Shown here piece by piece: positions 1-8,905 of a stretch of DNA of 64,000 nt (position 1 is its first letter; each line of letters starts with the position of its first letter). The DNA comes from CAWFQB01 sp965277875 (GTDB lineage Bacteria > Armatimonadota > Chthonomonadetes > Chthonomonadales > Chthonomonadaceae), in assembly GCA_965277875.1 (NCBI GenBank), contig CBDIDV010000002.1:4526001-4590000 (forward strand). The letters run 5' to 3'. The translations under genes and the position numbers were made by a program. Below the pieces are notes generated by a model. It did not search any database and was not told the DNA's origin. It was given only the letters and a program-made list of their open reading frames with translations.

Positions 1-1
1 C

Positions 2-379
2 GGATTCGAGACGGCGAACGCAGGCGATGATCTAAGTCTCCTGCGCCTGCGGACTGCGGCCCATTTTTCGCTGATGGAAGCCGCGTCCAAAGCGTGCGGC
101 ACGGGCCTCAAAATCGGCGCGGGCATGGGCCGTGCCACCAGCCTCCCCAAGCAGTCGTTGGGCGTAGACACGCTGAGTTTCGGCATGGGCGAAGCGAATC
201 TGCTGTTGGTCGAGGGCGAAGCATTGGCGCGTCTGGAAACATTGGGCGCGAAACGGGCCGAAGCGTATTGGAGCGCCGATGAGGAGTTTCTTGTCAGTGT
301 GGTATTCTTATGGAAGAACGACGCTTTAGAAAGTGACGTGACCCTTAACGCGTTACTCACCTTAGATGCAGAATTATGA
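2..379 (+). CDS. C-terminal part of an unrecognised protein, 5' end outside the window
   Basis: The frame is open from the first bases of the window, so an ATG at position 74 is probably internal and the gene starts upstream. The visible 125 residues are mixed hydrophobic and polar with no membrane segment or motif that I recognise. The stop codon overlaps the ATG of the next gene (ATGA), which indicates translational coupling with the phosphatase gene downstream. No function is assigned. Confidence 0.6.
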   Translation, partial: GFETANAGDDLSLLRLRTAAHFSLMEAASKACGTGLKIGAGMGRATSLPKQSLGVDTLSFGMGEANLLLVEGEALARLETLGAKRAEAYWSADEEFLVSVVFLWKNDALESDVTLNALLTLDAEL

Positions 380-1191
380 CACAGGCCCCCGACACCACCA
401 ACCCCATACCGCAGCCTCCTATGCCGCCGCGCCGCCGTGTGCGCCGGGGCTGGCTTGTTTTGTCGCTGATCCTGCTTTGTCTGGTCAGCATCACATGGGC
501 CATCGGCGGGCTGGGCGGCAATGTCCGCACGGTCACGCCCGGACGCGTGTACCGCAGCGCGCAGATAACCGGGAGCGGCGTGGGCGCGCTGACGGCCTGT
601 TGGACGGGCAGCGGTCTGGAACAGGTGATCCGGCAGGACGGCATCCAAACCGTGCTGAACCTGCGCGGCGGCGGCGATGGGCAGGCGTGGTATCGGCAGG
701 AGCGGGAAATCTGTACGCGCTTGGGCGTGGATCACATAGATGTCAGCATGAGCGCGATTCATGCCCCGCACCCCCTGCAGCTAAAGCGCGTTCTGGACGT
801 GTTCGACCATGCCCGCTATCCTCTTTTGTACCACTGCCAGGGCGGCTCGGATCGCTCCGGTCTGGTTGGCACGCTGTACCTGAATATCTATCAGGGCGTA
901 CCGCTCGACGAGGCCGAGGCACAGCAGCTGACGATGCGCTACGCGCACTTCAAGTTCACGCGCACCCGCGCAATGGATGATTTTTTCGACCGGTATCGCC
1001 AGACCGCTCAGGGCATGGGACTAAGGCAGTGGATCACAAACGTGTATCCCGCCCTGTTCGCCAAATTGCCCGAACAGGAAAAGTCCGGGCCGCCCACGGC
1101 CCAGGAACTTCTGGCGAACCCTCTCCCACTCGCGACCGCGCGGCAGATGTCAGGAGAGGGCCAAAACCGCGCACTCGTTCCCGGAGGTTAG
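376..1191 (+). CDS. Membrane-anchored tyrosine/dual-specificity protein phosphatase
   Basis: The protein has 271 residues. After a basic stretch (RRRVRRG) there is one hydrophobic segment at about residues 25-45, so the catalytic part probably faces the outside. The Cys-phosphatase signature CX5R is seen as HCQGGSDRSG, with the nucleophile Cys154 and the phosphate-binding Arg160. Upstream, TPGRVYRSAQ is the substrate-pocket motif common in bacterial DSP-like phosphatases, and NLRGGG follows as in that family. The start overlaps the stop of the preceding gene, and the propeller/phosphoesterase gene starts 3 bases after its stop, so the three form one operon. The substrate is unknown; phosphoprotein, phosphoinositide or inositol phosphate are all possible. 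Confidence 0.85.
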   Translation: MTQAPDTTNPIPQPPMPPRRRVRRGWLVLSLILLCLVSITWAIGGLGGNVRTVTPGRVYRSAQITGSGVGALTACWTGSGLEQVIRQDGIQTVLNLRGGGDGQAWYRQEREICTRLGVDHIDVSMSAIHAPHPLQLKRVLDVFDHARYPLLYHCQGGSDRSGLVGTLYLNIYQGVPLDEAEAQQLTMRYAHFKFTRTRAMDDFFDRYRQTAQGMGLRQWITNVYPALFAKLPEQEKSGPPTAQELLANPLPLATARQMSGEGQNRALVPGG

Positions 1192-1194
1192 TGT

Positions 1195-3903
1195 ATGCGT
1201 TTGTTTTCATCCCGTTCGCGTTCATCCGCGCCCCGCTCGTCTGGCCCTTCGTCGCCGCTTTCCTTATCATTCCGCTCTTTTTCTCTGCGTTCGTACTCCT
1301 ACCCGGCCCGACTCGCGTTTGCCGGGCTTGTCGCCGCCACGACTTTTGCAGGCGTCCGCATGGCCGACGCGCATCGGCAGGACGCGATGATGCAGCCTCC
1401 TGCCTCGACCGGCAGGCTGCTGACGCCGACCGGGCAGCAGACCAATGTGGGCAGCTTTCCCGCGAACATGGCGCTCAGTCCCGACGGCAAGTATATCGCG
1501 GTCACGAACACGGGCTTTCGGCAGTATCTGAGCATTCTCAGCGCGGACGACGGGCATCTCGTCTCGCAGCTTCCCTTTATCCCTGCTGCCAATGACCGCA
1601 GCGACAAAACCTCGCTGTACTACGGGCTGGCATTTGATGCCCCTGCGGACGGGCAGGCGGCAGGCACATACCGGCTGTTCGCGTCACGCGGCCCCCAGGA
1701 CAAAGTTTCCGTGTTTACGGTCAGCGGCGAGGGCGTCATTGCGGCGCTATCCGACATCAATACGCCGTCCCCCCTGCCTGCGGCGACCAAAGACGCGCAG
1801 CCCAACTTCCCGGCAGGTATTGGCGTGAGCGCGGGCCATCTGTACATCGCCAATAACGAAACCAGCGCGTACACGGATTTCAAAGGCTCGGTTTCGGTCG
1901 TGGACAGCAAAGCGGGCGTCGTCGTGGGCAAGATCACGACAGCGGGTTTCCCCTACGCCGTCTGCGCCGTGACGAAGGGCGACAGCGCGGGTAAAAAAGT
2001 GTACATATCCAGCGAACAGGACGGGTGCGTGAGCGTTCTGGATGTGAGCGACCCGGCCAACGGCAAGCACGTTAGAGACATTCAAACGGGCGACCACCCG
2101 ATGGCATTATTGCTCGACGCCGACCAGAAACGGCTGTTTGTCGCCAATGCGAGCAGCGATACCGTGAGCGAGATAGATACAAATACGGACAAAGTCACGC
2201 GGACGTGGAACGCGCGGGGCAAATCCAACCTGCCGGGAGCCACGCCTACCGCTCTCGCCCTTAGCCCCGACCAATCGCGCCTGTATGTCACCCTGGCCGA
2301 CCACAACGCCCTGGCCGTGATTGACCTGAACAGCCCTAAGAACGAACCCATCGGCCTGATACCGACCGGCTGGTATCCCACATCCGTTGTCGTCAGCCCG
2401 GACGGCAAGCGGCTGTTCGTCGCCAATGCCAAAGGCGCGCGCACCCGCAACCCCAACGGCAGCAGCGCACAGACCAAGAACCGCGAGCGCTACATCCTCA
2501 ACATCATCGAGGGTACGGTTTCCATGATCGCCACACCCACGGATGCCGACCTGCGCGGCCTGACCCAGACCGCGATGCGCGCCAATGCCGCAGGCGACAG
2601 CCGCAAACTGCCCGCCACGGGCATCAAGCACGTCATTTACATCATCAAGGAAAACCGCACGTATGACGAGATTCTTGGCGACGAGCCGACGGGTAACGGC
2701 GACAAGTCGCTTGTCCTCTTTGGGCGCGATGTCACGCCCAATCAGCACGCCCTCGCCGAGCGATTTGTTTTGCTGGACAACTTCTATTGCGCCGCCGAGG
2801 TGTCTGCGGATGGCTGGAACTGGAGCGTGTCGGGCATGGGCAGCGAGTACAACGAGCGCAATGTGCCGTTCAACTATAGCGGGCGGGGCCGCGACTACGA
2901 CTTTGAGGGCCAGATCAACGGTACGCCCGTGGACCTTGTCGGCAAACCCGACGTGAACCGCGCGCCCGGCGGCTACATCTGGGACGGCGTGGCGAAAAAA
3001 GGCCTGTCGTACCGCGATTATGGCTTTTACGTGGCCTTTGCCGACGCCAAGACCCCGGACGGCAAACTCATCACCAAAGACAACACGCCCGTGAAAAAGG
3101 CGCTCGTCGGGCATACCGACACGGACTTTCGGCAGTTCGATATGAACTACCCGGACAGCGACGCGCATCTCGCCTACAATGTGTCCGCGCCCCGGCAAAC
3201 CAAAACATACGGACAGCACAACGCGCCCAGCCGCTGCGCCGAATGGAAGCGCGAGTTTGATGAGTTCGTCCGCACAGACAGCCTCCCCCGCTTTGAGATG
3301 GTGCGCCTGCCCCGCGACCACACATCCGGTACGCGGGCGGGCAACTCCTCGCCCCGCGCCATGATCGCCGACAACGATTATGCGGTCGGCCAGCTTGTCG
3401 AGGCCGTGAGCAAAAGCAAATACTGGAAGGAAACCGCGATCTTCATTCTGGAGGACGACGCGCAGGACGGCATTGACCACGTAGACGCGCACCGCTCGCC
3501 CGCATACGTCATCAGCCCCTGCATCCGGCCGGGTACGATTGACAGCCACTTTTACAACACCGACAGCGTCCTGCACACAATGGAAGCCTTGCTCGGCATC
3601 CCGCCGATGTGCCAGTACGACGCGAACGCGCCCCTGATCGCCGCCTTTACAAACGCGCCCGCCAACGACGCGCCCTACACGGCCATTCTGCCCGCCCGCG
3701 CCATCATCGGCGAGGTCAACGGGCGCACCGCGTACCGCGCAGGTGACAGCGCCAAACTGGACTTTGCCCGCGCCGACCATGTCCCCGACGCCACGCTCAA
3801 TGACATCCTGTGGCACAGCGTCAAGGGCGCACACACGCCCCTTCCCGTGTCCCGCCACACCCTGCGCGTTCCCGCCGCCTCTCATAAAGATGCCGACGAT
3901 TAA
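1195..3903 (+). CDS. Bifunctional YncE-type beta-propeller / phosphoesterase fusion protein
   Basis: The protein has 902 residues. A Ser/Arg-rich N-terminus precedes a hydrophobic export segment at about residues 40-60. Residues about 75-440 are a seven-bladed-type propeller with repeated units such as ALSPDGKYIAVTN, LLDADQKRLFVANA and VVSPDGKRLFVANA. Residues about 475-860 match the phosphoesterase family that includes acid phosphatase AcpA and phospholipase C (PF04185), with IKHVIYIIKENRTYDEIL near the start and EDDAQDGIDHVDAHRSP near 755 as metal-site and active-site regions. It follows the Cys-phosphatase gene by 3 bases, so two unrelated phosphatases are made together. It probably acts in the periplasm or at the cell surface. 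The natural substrate is not known. Confidence 0.9.
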   Translation: MRLFSSRSRSSAPRSSGPSSPLSLSFRSFSLRSYSYPARLAFAGLVAATTFAGVRMADAHRQDAMMQPPASTGRLLTPTGQQTNVGSFPANMALSPDGKYIAVTNTGFRQYLSILSADDGHLVSQLPFIPAANDRSDKTSLYYGLAFDAPADGQAAGTYRLFASRGPQDKVSVFTVSGEGVIAALSDINTPSPLPAATKDAQPNFPAGIGVSAGHLYIANNETSAYTDFKGSVSVVDSKAGVVVGKITTAGFPYAVCAVTKGDSAGKKVYISSEQDGCVSVLDVSDPANGKHVRDIQTGDHPMALLLDADQKRLFVANASSDTVSEIDTNTDKVTRTWNARGKSNLPGATPTALALSPDQSRLYVTLADHNALAVIDLNSPKNEPIGLIPTGWYPTSVVVSPDGKRLFVANAKGARTRNPNGSSAQTKNRERYILNIIEGTVSMIATPTDADLRGLTQTAMRANAAGDSRKLPATGIKHVIYIIKENRTYDEILGDEPTGNGDKSLVLFGRDVTPNQHALAERFVLLDNFYCAAEVSADGWNWSVSGMGSEYNERNVPFNYSGRGRDYDFEGQINGTPVDLVGKPDVNRAPGGYIWDGVAKKGLSYRDYGFYVAFADAKTPDGKLITKDNTPVKKALVGHTDTDFRQFDMNYPDSDAHLAYNVSAPRQTKTYGQHNAPSRCAEWKREFDEFVRTDSLPRFEMVRLPRDHTSGTRAGNSSPRAMIADNDYAVGQLVEAVSKSKYWKETAIFILEDDAQDGIDHVDAHRSPAYVISPCIRPGTIDSHFYNTDSVLHTMEALLGIPPMCQYDANAPLIAAFTNAPANDAPYTAILPARAIIGEVNGRTAYRAGDSAKLDFARADHVPDATLNDILWHSVKGAHTPLPVSRHTLRVPAASHKDADD

Positions 3904-3911
3904 GATGCTTT

Positions 3912-4057
3912 TGTCTTGAACTCGGATTACACGGATGAGAAGATGGACAGGATTGCCCGAGTGCAGCCTTGATATGTTCCTCAGAGGGTGAGGCTATAAT
4001 CAACAGCGCATTCGATCCTGTTCATCCATGTAATCCGCTTAATCCGAGTTCAAGACA
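3912..4057. repeat. MITE-like inverted repeat with TGTCTTGAACT ends
   Basis: The ends are TGTCTTGAACT (3912-3922) and its perfect complement AGTTCAAGACA (4047-4057). Inside, the arms pair imperfectly as GGATTACACGGAT against ATCCATGTAATCCGC, and GGACAGGAT against ATCCTGTTC. The same ends recur at 56214-56331. No protein is encoded between the arms. Confidence 0.8.
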
Positions 4058-4080
4058 GCGTCCGGCCCCGGCACAAAAAC

Positions 4081-4121
4081 GAACGGGGACGAAGCAGAGT
4101 TGTTCTGCTTCGTCCCCGTTC
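4081..4121 (-). terminator. Intrinsic terminator of the Uma2 gene
   Basis: A perfect 18-bp stem (4081-4098 with 4104-4121) closes a 5-base loop. Read on the minus strand it is followed by GTTTTTG, a U-rich tail, and it lies just after the stop of the minus-strand Uma2 gene. It may also stop transcripts from the phosphoesterase side. Confidence 0.8.
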
Positions 4122-4148
4122 ATTGATGGCGGATAGAACTTACCGATC

Positions 4149-4829
4149 TCACTCCAGAGGCTCCAGCGTATCGGTCACGCCCGCCTGCCCGTTACTGCCG
4201 CCTGCATCGTTTGCTCCCGTATCCTCCTCCTCGTCGGCGAAGATGGCATCAACGCTCAGGTTCAGGCCGGGCAGCACAAGGGACACGATCACATCGCCTG
4301 CCCCATACAATCCCGCCCGCACATAGTGCCCGTTTTCCAGTTTTAGCACCTCGACCGTCTGCGCCTCGGAACTGACCGGCCACACTTCGGGTACGCCGAT
4401 AGCCGCATAGTCGGCCAGTTTCTCCGGCAGGGCGCGGCGTGGCTCGTCGGGCGACAGCATTTCTATGACCAGGTCGGGCGCGACCGTGATCTGCGGCATG
4501 GCTTGCAGATCGCTCCTGCGCCGCAGGCCGCTTCTTGCGCGGCTCAAGTACAGGATGTCAGGCTGCCGCGTCCGTGTTCGCGGCGTTTGCGCGATGACTA
4601 CATCCACGGGAGAAGGAATGATAAACCCAAGACGCTGTGACGTAACGTGTGTGTCCAACAGCCCTGACAGGCGGAAGATAAGAACTTGATGGTACGATGT
4701 TGGCGCGGGCGACATGTGAACCACTCCGTCAAGGATCTCAAAGCGTTTGCGCGTCAGGGGCGTACAAAGGTACTCTTCAAAAGTCAGTGGACAGCCTGTT
4801 CTTGCCGCTTCCTCGATTGTCATTGTCAT
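4149..4829 (-). CDS. Uma2 family endonuclease-like protein
   Basis: The protein has 226 residues, slightly longer than most Uma2 (DUF820) proteins because of an acidic/Gly-rich tail after VDAIFADEEED. The fold is the PD-(D/E)XK nuclease type. Visible family motifs are LTFEEYL near the start, RFEILDGVV, the metal-site QPDILYLS, DLVIEMLSPDE, and KLADYAAIGVPEVW. The usual VPEYWIVD is here VPEVWPVS, a small deviation outside the metal site. The family is widespread in cyanobacteria, Chloroflexi and Armatimonadota, often in many copies; its role is unproven. A second copy lies at 51104. It is a single gene with its own terminator. Confidence 0.85.
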   Translation of the reverse strand: MTMTIEEAARTGCPLTFEEYLCTPLTRKRFEILDGVVHMSPAPTSYHQVLIFRLSGLLDTHVTSQRLGFIIPSPVDVVIAQTPRTRTRQPDILYLSRARSGLRRRSDLQAMPQITVAPDLVIEMLSPDEPRRALPEKLADYAAIGVPEVWPVSSEAQTVEVLKLENGHYVRAGLYGAGDVIVSLVLPGLNLSVDAIFADEEEDTGANDAGGSNGQAGVTDTLEPLE

Positions 4830-4883
4830 GGTCTTACTCCGCGCATTGCAAAGCCGTCGCCTGCCACCTGAGCAGATGTTCGT

Positions 4884-6515
4884 TTAGTAGCCTGCCGCGT
4901 GGCCGTCGCAGCGGGGATCGCTGCCGCCCAGGTACGTGCCCGTGTCCGCGTCTACGGCGATTAACTGGTACGAACTGCTGTGCGCCCACGGGCCAAGCGG
5001 GGCCGTCTCGTGACCGCGCCGCTCCAGGTCGGCGAGTACGGCAGGATCGGCCCGGTCTTCGATGGAAAGCAGTTCGCGGGCCGATTCTTCCGGTGTGCCG
5101 CTGCCGTCCGTAACGACCGGCCCATGCTGCCAGCGCGGCGCCTCGATGGCCTCCTGCGGGTTCAGCCCGTAATCTATGACATTGCAGATCACCTGCAAGT
5201 TGCTTTGCACCTGCACATCCGCGCCGGGTGTGCCGCCGACGAAAGCGAGGGCAGGAACATCGGTATCTTTCGTATTTTTTGTATCTTTCGTCACGATGTA
5301 CGCGTTCAGCGTGTGCGCCGTGCGCTTGCCGGGGGCGAGGACGTTGGGGCTGGCGGGGTCGAGGGAAAAGCCGGTCAGGCGGTTGTTGAACAGCACGCCC
5401 GTACCCGGCACGATCACGCCGCTGCCGAACACATAGAACACGCTCTGTATGAAACTGACCGCGTTGCCGTTTCCGTCCACGATGCAAAAATAGGTCGTGT
5501 CGTGGTGGATTTCTCCGGCTGTGGCGCGTGTAGCCGCGTGCTGCATGTTGATAAGCGGGCGGCGTTCGTCGGCATACGACTTGGACAGCAGGGCGTCTAT
5601 TGGCACGTCAACGAAGTCAGGGTCGCCCAGGTATGCAGCCCGGTCGGCAAAGGCCAGTTTCTTGGCCTCCACCTGAACATGGATGGCGTCCGCGCTGTTG
5701 TGTCCCATGCCCCTTAGATCGAAGCCTTCCACGAGGTTGAGTTCCTGCAATAGAATATGGCCCTGCGACACGGGCGGCTGGCCGTGAACCGTATAGCCCC
5801 GGTACGTGCTGCGGATCGGCTCGGAAATCTGCGTCTGGTGCGCGGCAAAGTCAGACGCCGAGAACAAGCCGTCGTGTGTGTCGCTATACGCTAATAAACG
5901 TTGGGCAACCTCGCCCTGATAAAAGGCGTCGCGCCCGTCCTGCGCGATGTAGCGCAGGGTGCGGGCAAGATCGGGCTGGCGCAGGGTCTGGCCGGGACAC
6001 GGGGCCTTGTTGTCGGGCAGCAGGGCATTTGCCGTGTCGGGAAAACTACGCAATAGAGGCGCATACGCGCCGAACACGCGGGCCATGCGGTAACTTAAAG
6101 GAAAACCGTTCTCGGCGTACCCGATGGCGGGCGCGAGCAGGTCCGCCACGGGCCGCGTGCCGTAACGCGAGTGCAGCGCGAACCATGTATCCACCAGCCC
6201 CGGCACGCTCGCCGAGGCCAGGCCGCGCAGGGGAATGCCATCGGCAAAGTGCGCGGGCGTGGCGCGTTCGGGCGCGGCCCCGCTGCCGTTGAAGGCGGTC
6301 GTCTGCCCGGTCTTGGCGTCGTACACAATCACGAACGCGTCGCCGCCCAGATGACTGGCCGAGGGTTCCACGACCGCCAATACCGCCGAAGTCGCGAGTG
6401 CCGCATCTACGAATGTGCCGCCCGCCATTAATACGTTCAGACCCGCCGATACGGCGAGCGGCTGCGACGCCGCCACCATGCCATTTTTTGCCACTACCAC
6501 GCCCCTGTGCTGCAT
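4884..6515 (-). CDS. ggt: Gamma-glutamyltransferase (glutathione hydrolase)
   Basis: The protein has 543 residues, the normal length of the Ntn-hydrolase gamma-glutamyltranspeptidase family, which cleaves itself into two chains and hydrolyses or transfers gamma-glutamyl groups. The autoprocessing nucleophile is the first Thr of HHDTTYFCIVD (Thr340). SASVPGLVDTW and HLGGDAF are also family motifs. The N-terminus starts directly in the catalytic domain with no signal peptide, so the enzyme is probably cytoplasmic. The oxyanion region reads PGKRTAHTLNAYIV rather than the PLSSMSP type. A short Lys/Thr/Asp-rich insert (TKDTKNTKDTD) follows and is encoded by imperfect repeats of GTATCTTTC. The exact subfamily (GGT or CapD-like) is uncertain. 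Confidence 0.92.
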   Translation of the reverse strand: MQHRGVVVAKNGMVAASQPLAVSAGLNVLMAGGTFVDAALATSAVLAVVEPSASHLGGDAFVIVYDAKTGQTTAFNGSGAAPERATPAHFADGIPLRGLASASVPGLVDTWFALHSRYGTRPVADLLAPAIGYAENGFPLSYRMARVFGAYAPLLRSFPDTANALLPDNKAPCPGQTLRQPDLARTLRYIAQDGRDAFYQGEVAQRLLAYSDTHDGLFSASDFAAHQTQISEPIRSTYRGYTVHGQPPVSQGHILLQELNLVEGFDLRGMGHNSADAIHVQVEAKKLAFADRAAYLGDPDFVDVPIDALLSKSYADERRPLINMQHAATRATAGEIHHDTTYFCIVDGNGNAVSFIQSVFYVFGSGVIVPGTGVLFNNRLTGFSLDPASPNVLAPGKRTAHTLNAYIVTKDTKNTKDTDVPALAFVGGTPGADVQVQSNLQVICNVIDYGLNPQEAIEAPRWQHGPVVTDGSGTPEESARELLSIEDRADPAVLADLERRGHETAPLGPWAHSSSYQLIAVDADTGTYLGGSDPRCDGHAAGY

Positions 6516-6560
6516 TACGCTGTCCTCCTGCGTTCACTCTTCATACCTGTCAGAGTCATT

Positions 6561-6595
6561 TTGAATACTATGGTGTGTAGACTTTTGGTATTCAA
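6561..6595 (+). promoter_or_regulatory. Candidate controller-protein operator upstream of the C/R genes
   Basis: An inverted repeat, TTGAATAC (6561-6568) and GTATTCAA (6588-6595), lies 16 bases before the controller gene start. Its left half contains ATACTATGGTGT, which matches 10 of 12 positions of the perfect palindrome in front of the methyltransferase gene (8906-8917). The right half, TAGACTTTTGGTATTC, also resembles that site. Two adjacent C-boxes would fit the usual autoregulation of restriction-modification controllers. Binding is inferred only. Confidence 0.55.
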
Positions 6596-6611
6596 CGTGG
6601 AAAAATAGACC

Positions 6612-6878
6612 ATGTTGCGTGAACGCTCCTACCAAAATTTAGAGCGAGAATTTGCTCTTACCCTGCGTAAACTGCGTGAAAAAGCGGGGCTTACCCAAGA
6701 AGAACTTGCCGCCAGGTGCGGCATTCATCGCACCTATGTAAGCCAGTTGGAACGCGCCCTCAAGACGCCTACCATCCGCCTGCTATGGCAGATATGCGTT
6801 CCTCTAAATATAACCCCCGCCGATTTTATCAGCCTTGTTGAAAAATCTGTCCCGACCGTTCAGGATGGCGAGGAGTGA
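6612..6878 (+). CDS. XRE-family controller (C) protein of a restriction-modification system
   Basis: The protein has 88 residues and consists almost wholly of a lambda-repressor-like helix-turn-helix domain. The HTH is LTQEELAARCGIHRTYVSQL at about residues 27-46, followed by ERALKTPTIRLLWQI, as in the C proteins of type II systems. Its stop overlaps the start of the nuclease gene (GTGA), an arrangement typical of C.R operons where the controller delays nuclease synthesis after entry into a new host. Candidate operator sites lie just upstream. Codon use is visibly AT-richer than in the neighbours, which suggests horizontal transfer of the island. Confidence 0.85.
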   Translation: MLRERSYQNLEREFALTLRKLREKAGLTQEELAARCGIHRTYVSQLERALKTPTIRLLWQICVPLNITPADFISLVEKSVPTVQDGEE

Positions 6879-7717
6879 TACCGCTTCAAAGTTCGCTCCA
6901 TCGAAGAAAGATGATTGTGAATATTCCTCTTCTGTCTACGCGCCCACAACTTGAACAGATACGTGACACCATCAACAACTATCTGCGCCTACCTCTCTTT
7001 CGGGACTATGCTTCAGGCATACCTGGATACCTGCTTGAATATGCGGTTGCGACAGCCCGTGGGGCGGTGATACTTCCTACAAAAGATTTTGTGGATGTTG
7101 TTCTGCCCTCTGCTCAACTTGGATGGCAGGTGAAGTCGCTTCTCGAACATTCGCCACTAACTTGGAAGCGTGTGCCGCTCAAAGGTGACAAAACTCGCCT
7201 TATAGCAGGTGCTACCACAAGCCCCGGCTTGAAAAAACTTGGAGATGCCATCATACAGGACTGCAACCTTAAAGCAAGGGGAAGTCTCAATCTTGACTTC
7301 AAAAACAACTTGCGCGCGAGGAACCTTGTGGGTACGCGCAAGCTGCAACTCAGCGAGATCGGCTATTCGTGCTTGATGGTATTCCCTGATCGCAACAAAG
7401 CGACTTACTTTGAACGCCTGCTAATCACAACCAACAAACCTGATTTATTTAACCCAGAAGATTATGTATGGAATAGTCCAGAAATGGAAGAAAAGCAGAG
7501 TGCTGACAATGTGAGCAGAAGCGCTTACGTTGGTCGGTATATCAATGGGCGAAAGCATTTCTCTTGGCATGGCAAAACTAATGACCATCAAGTACATTTT
7601 GAGGGAGACATAGACTGGCGCAACGAGGCGTCTGAAGACAATAAGATTGAGTTTGACTTACCAACCGCGCAAGATTACATTGACGAGAAAACATTCACGG
7701 ATTGGCACCGAGATTAA
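6875..7717 (+). CDS. Probable type II restriction endonuclease
   Basis: The protein has 280 residues. I do not recognise its specificity from sequence. The assignment rests on context: it is coupled to a controller gene and converges with an m5C methyltransferase gene 57 bases away. A possible PD-(D/E)XK core is the stretch DFVDVVLPSAQLGWQVKS, where QVK would replace the usual E/D-X-K. Later parts are rich in aromatic and charged residues (RSAYVGRYINGRKHFSWHGK). The GTG start overlaps the controller stop; an ATG 12 codons further in (6911) is an alternative, but it has no better ribosome-binding site. The base composition is lower in GC than in the flanking genes. Confidence 0.75.
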   Translation: MIPLQSSLHRRKMIVNIPLLSTRPQLEQIRDTINNYLRLPLFRDYASGIPGYLLEYAVATARGAVILPTKDFVDVVLPSAQLGWQVKSLLEHSPLTWKRVPLKGDKTRLIAGATTSPGLKKLGDAIIQDCNLKARGSLNLDFKNNLRARNLVGTRKLQLSEIGYSCLMVFPDRNKATYFERLLITTNKPDLFNPEDYVWNSPEMEEKQSADNVSRSAYVGRYINGRKHFSWHGKTNDHQVHFEGDIDWRNEASEDNKIEFDLPTAQDYIDEKTFTDWHRD

Positions 7718-7774
7718 AACGAGAGACGCTTTTTGTAGCGGGCATAGAAGCTCTTGGCCTTATTGACAGGCTGC

Positions 7775-8884
7775 CTATTCGTTTAGCATTCTCCCTACTG
7801 CCTCGGCAAGCAGAGGAGGAACCGCATTACCTACCTGATGACTCTGTTGTATGTACGTGCCGGTAAAGACGAAACTATCGGGGAACGCCTGAATGCGGGC
7901 CGCTTCGCGTATGGTGATAACGCGCGCCTGTTCAGGATGTCCAAAGCGCCCCGACCCCGGATGAAATACCCAACGCGTAATGGTCGGCGCAATCATCTCG
8001 CGGGAAAGACGCCCATAAGCGCCACTGTACCCGGATTTTGGGCGTATAGCTTCGGGCAGGTCTTTCAATCCTTGCCCCGCCAGAAGCGACCTTAGACGTT
8101 CATGCTGCAAGGGCTGTAGATGACGGGCCACATGGTTTCTGATTTTCGGGCTGCCGTCTCGCGCCCAACACTGGAACGCGCTAAACGCTTCCTGCGAATA
8201 CTCTTCCGAGTCGCTTCCTTCGCCGTGTTCTCTCGGAGGCAAATCTCCGATGGAGTCCCACACGCTGACATAAGGTTCGCGCGCGAACAAGTTCTGTGCC
8301 TCACTGGCAGGGCCGTGGGTGGATGCAGGAAACGCAATTTTCTCTCCATCACGCGATGCAAGAAAAAAGGCGCGGCGGCGGCGTTGCGGAACGCCGTACT
8401 CCGGCGCATTCAATACCGCGCTATTGACGGAATAGCCGATTGCTTCCAGTGTCTCGATAAGCGCGTTGGTATACGCCTGCTCAAACCCGTTCTTCATCTC
8501 AGCTACATTTTCCATCAAAATGAAGCGAGGCATGGCAGCTTCGGCGAAACGCACAAATGCGGTGACAAGCCGATTCTTGGGGTCTTCCAAAAACCTGCTG
8601 CGACGCGGCACATTTTTGGAAAACCCTTGACAGGGTGGCCCTCCAGCGAGCAAATCAAGCTCGCCTCTCATCAATCCTAAATGCGCGGTAAAATCACAAG
8701 GCTCAAGTTCCGACAGGTCGCAGTTCACAGCCTGCGCTTCGGGAAAGTTGAGTCTATATGTGTTTAGAGAATTCTTGTCGTTATCTACTCCCGCTAAAAT
8801 GCGATAACCAACTCGTCGCAATCCACACGAAATCCCGCCGCATCCACAAAAAAGGTCTACCGCTGTCAGTTCGCCGTTAATCAT
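7775..8884 (-). CDS. DNA (cytosine-5-)-methyltransferase
   Basis: The protein has 369 residues and contains the ordered m5C-methyltransferase motifs. Motif I is AVDLFCGCGGISCGL (AdoMet binding). Motif IV is GGPPCQGFS with catalytic Cys85. Motif VI is MENVAEM (Glu125-Asn126-Val127). Motif VIII is PQRRRRAFFLA. Motifs IX and X are REAARIQAFPDSF and HQVGNAVPP. It protects DNA against the neighbouring nuclease. A strong ribosome-binding site (GGGAGG) precedes the ATG on the minus strand. The gene converges with the nuclease gene and has its own promoter region carrying a palindrome that could bind the controller protein. The recognition sequence cannot be read from the protein by eye. Confidence 0.95.
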   Translation of the reverse strand: MINGELTAVDLFCGCGGISCGLRRVGYRILAGVDNDKNSLNTYRLNFPEAQAVNCDLSELEPCDFTAHLGLMRGELDLLAGGPPCQGFSKNVPRRSRFLEDPKNRLVTAFVRFAEAAMPRFILMENVAEMKNGFEQAYTNALIETLEAIGYSVNSAVLNAPEYGVPQRRRRAFFLASRDGEKIAFPASTHGPASEAQNLFAREPYVSVWDSIGDLPPREHGEGSDSEEYSQEAFSAFQCWARDGSPKIRNHVARHLQPLQHERLRSLLAGQGLKDLPEAIRPKSGYSGAYGRLSREMIAPTITRWVFHPGSGRFGHPEQARVITIREAARIQAFPDSFVFTGTYIQQSHQVGNAVPPLLAEAVGRMLNE

Positions 8885-8905
8885 GTCATCCTCCCAAGTG
8901 TTTAG

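Noticed and set aside
2107..3885. Long minus-strand frame of 592 codons opposite the propeller/phosphoesterase gene
   Set aside because: It is a GC-rich antisense shadow; the plus-strand frame has clear family motifs, while this frame has none.
3912..4057. Insertion sequence
   Set aside because: Terminal inverted repeats are present but no transposase frame exists between them, so it is listed as a MITE-like repeat.
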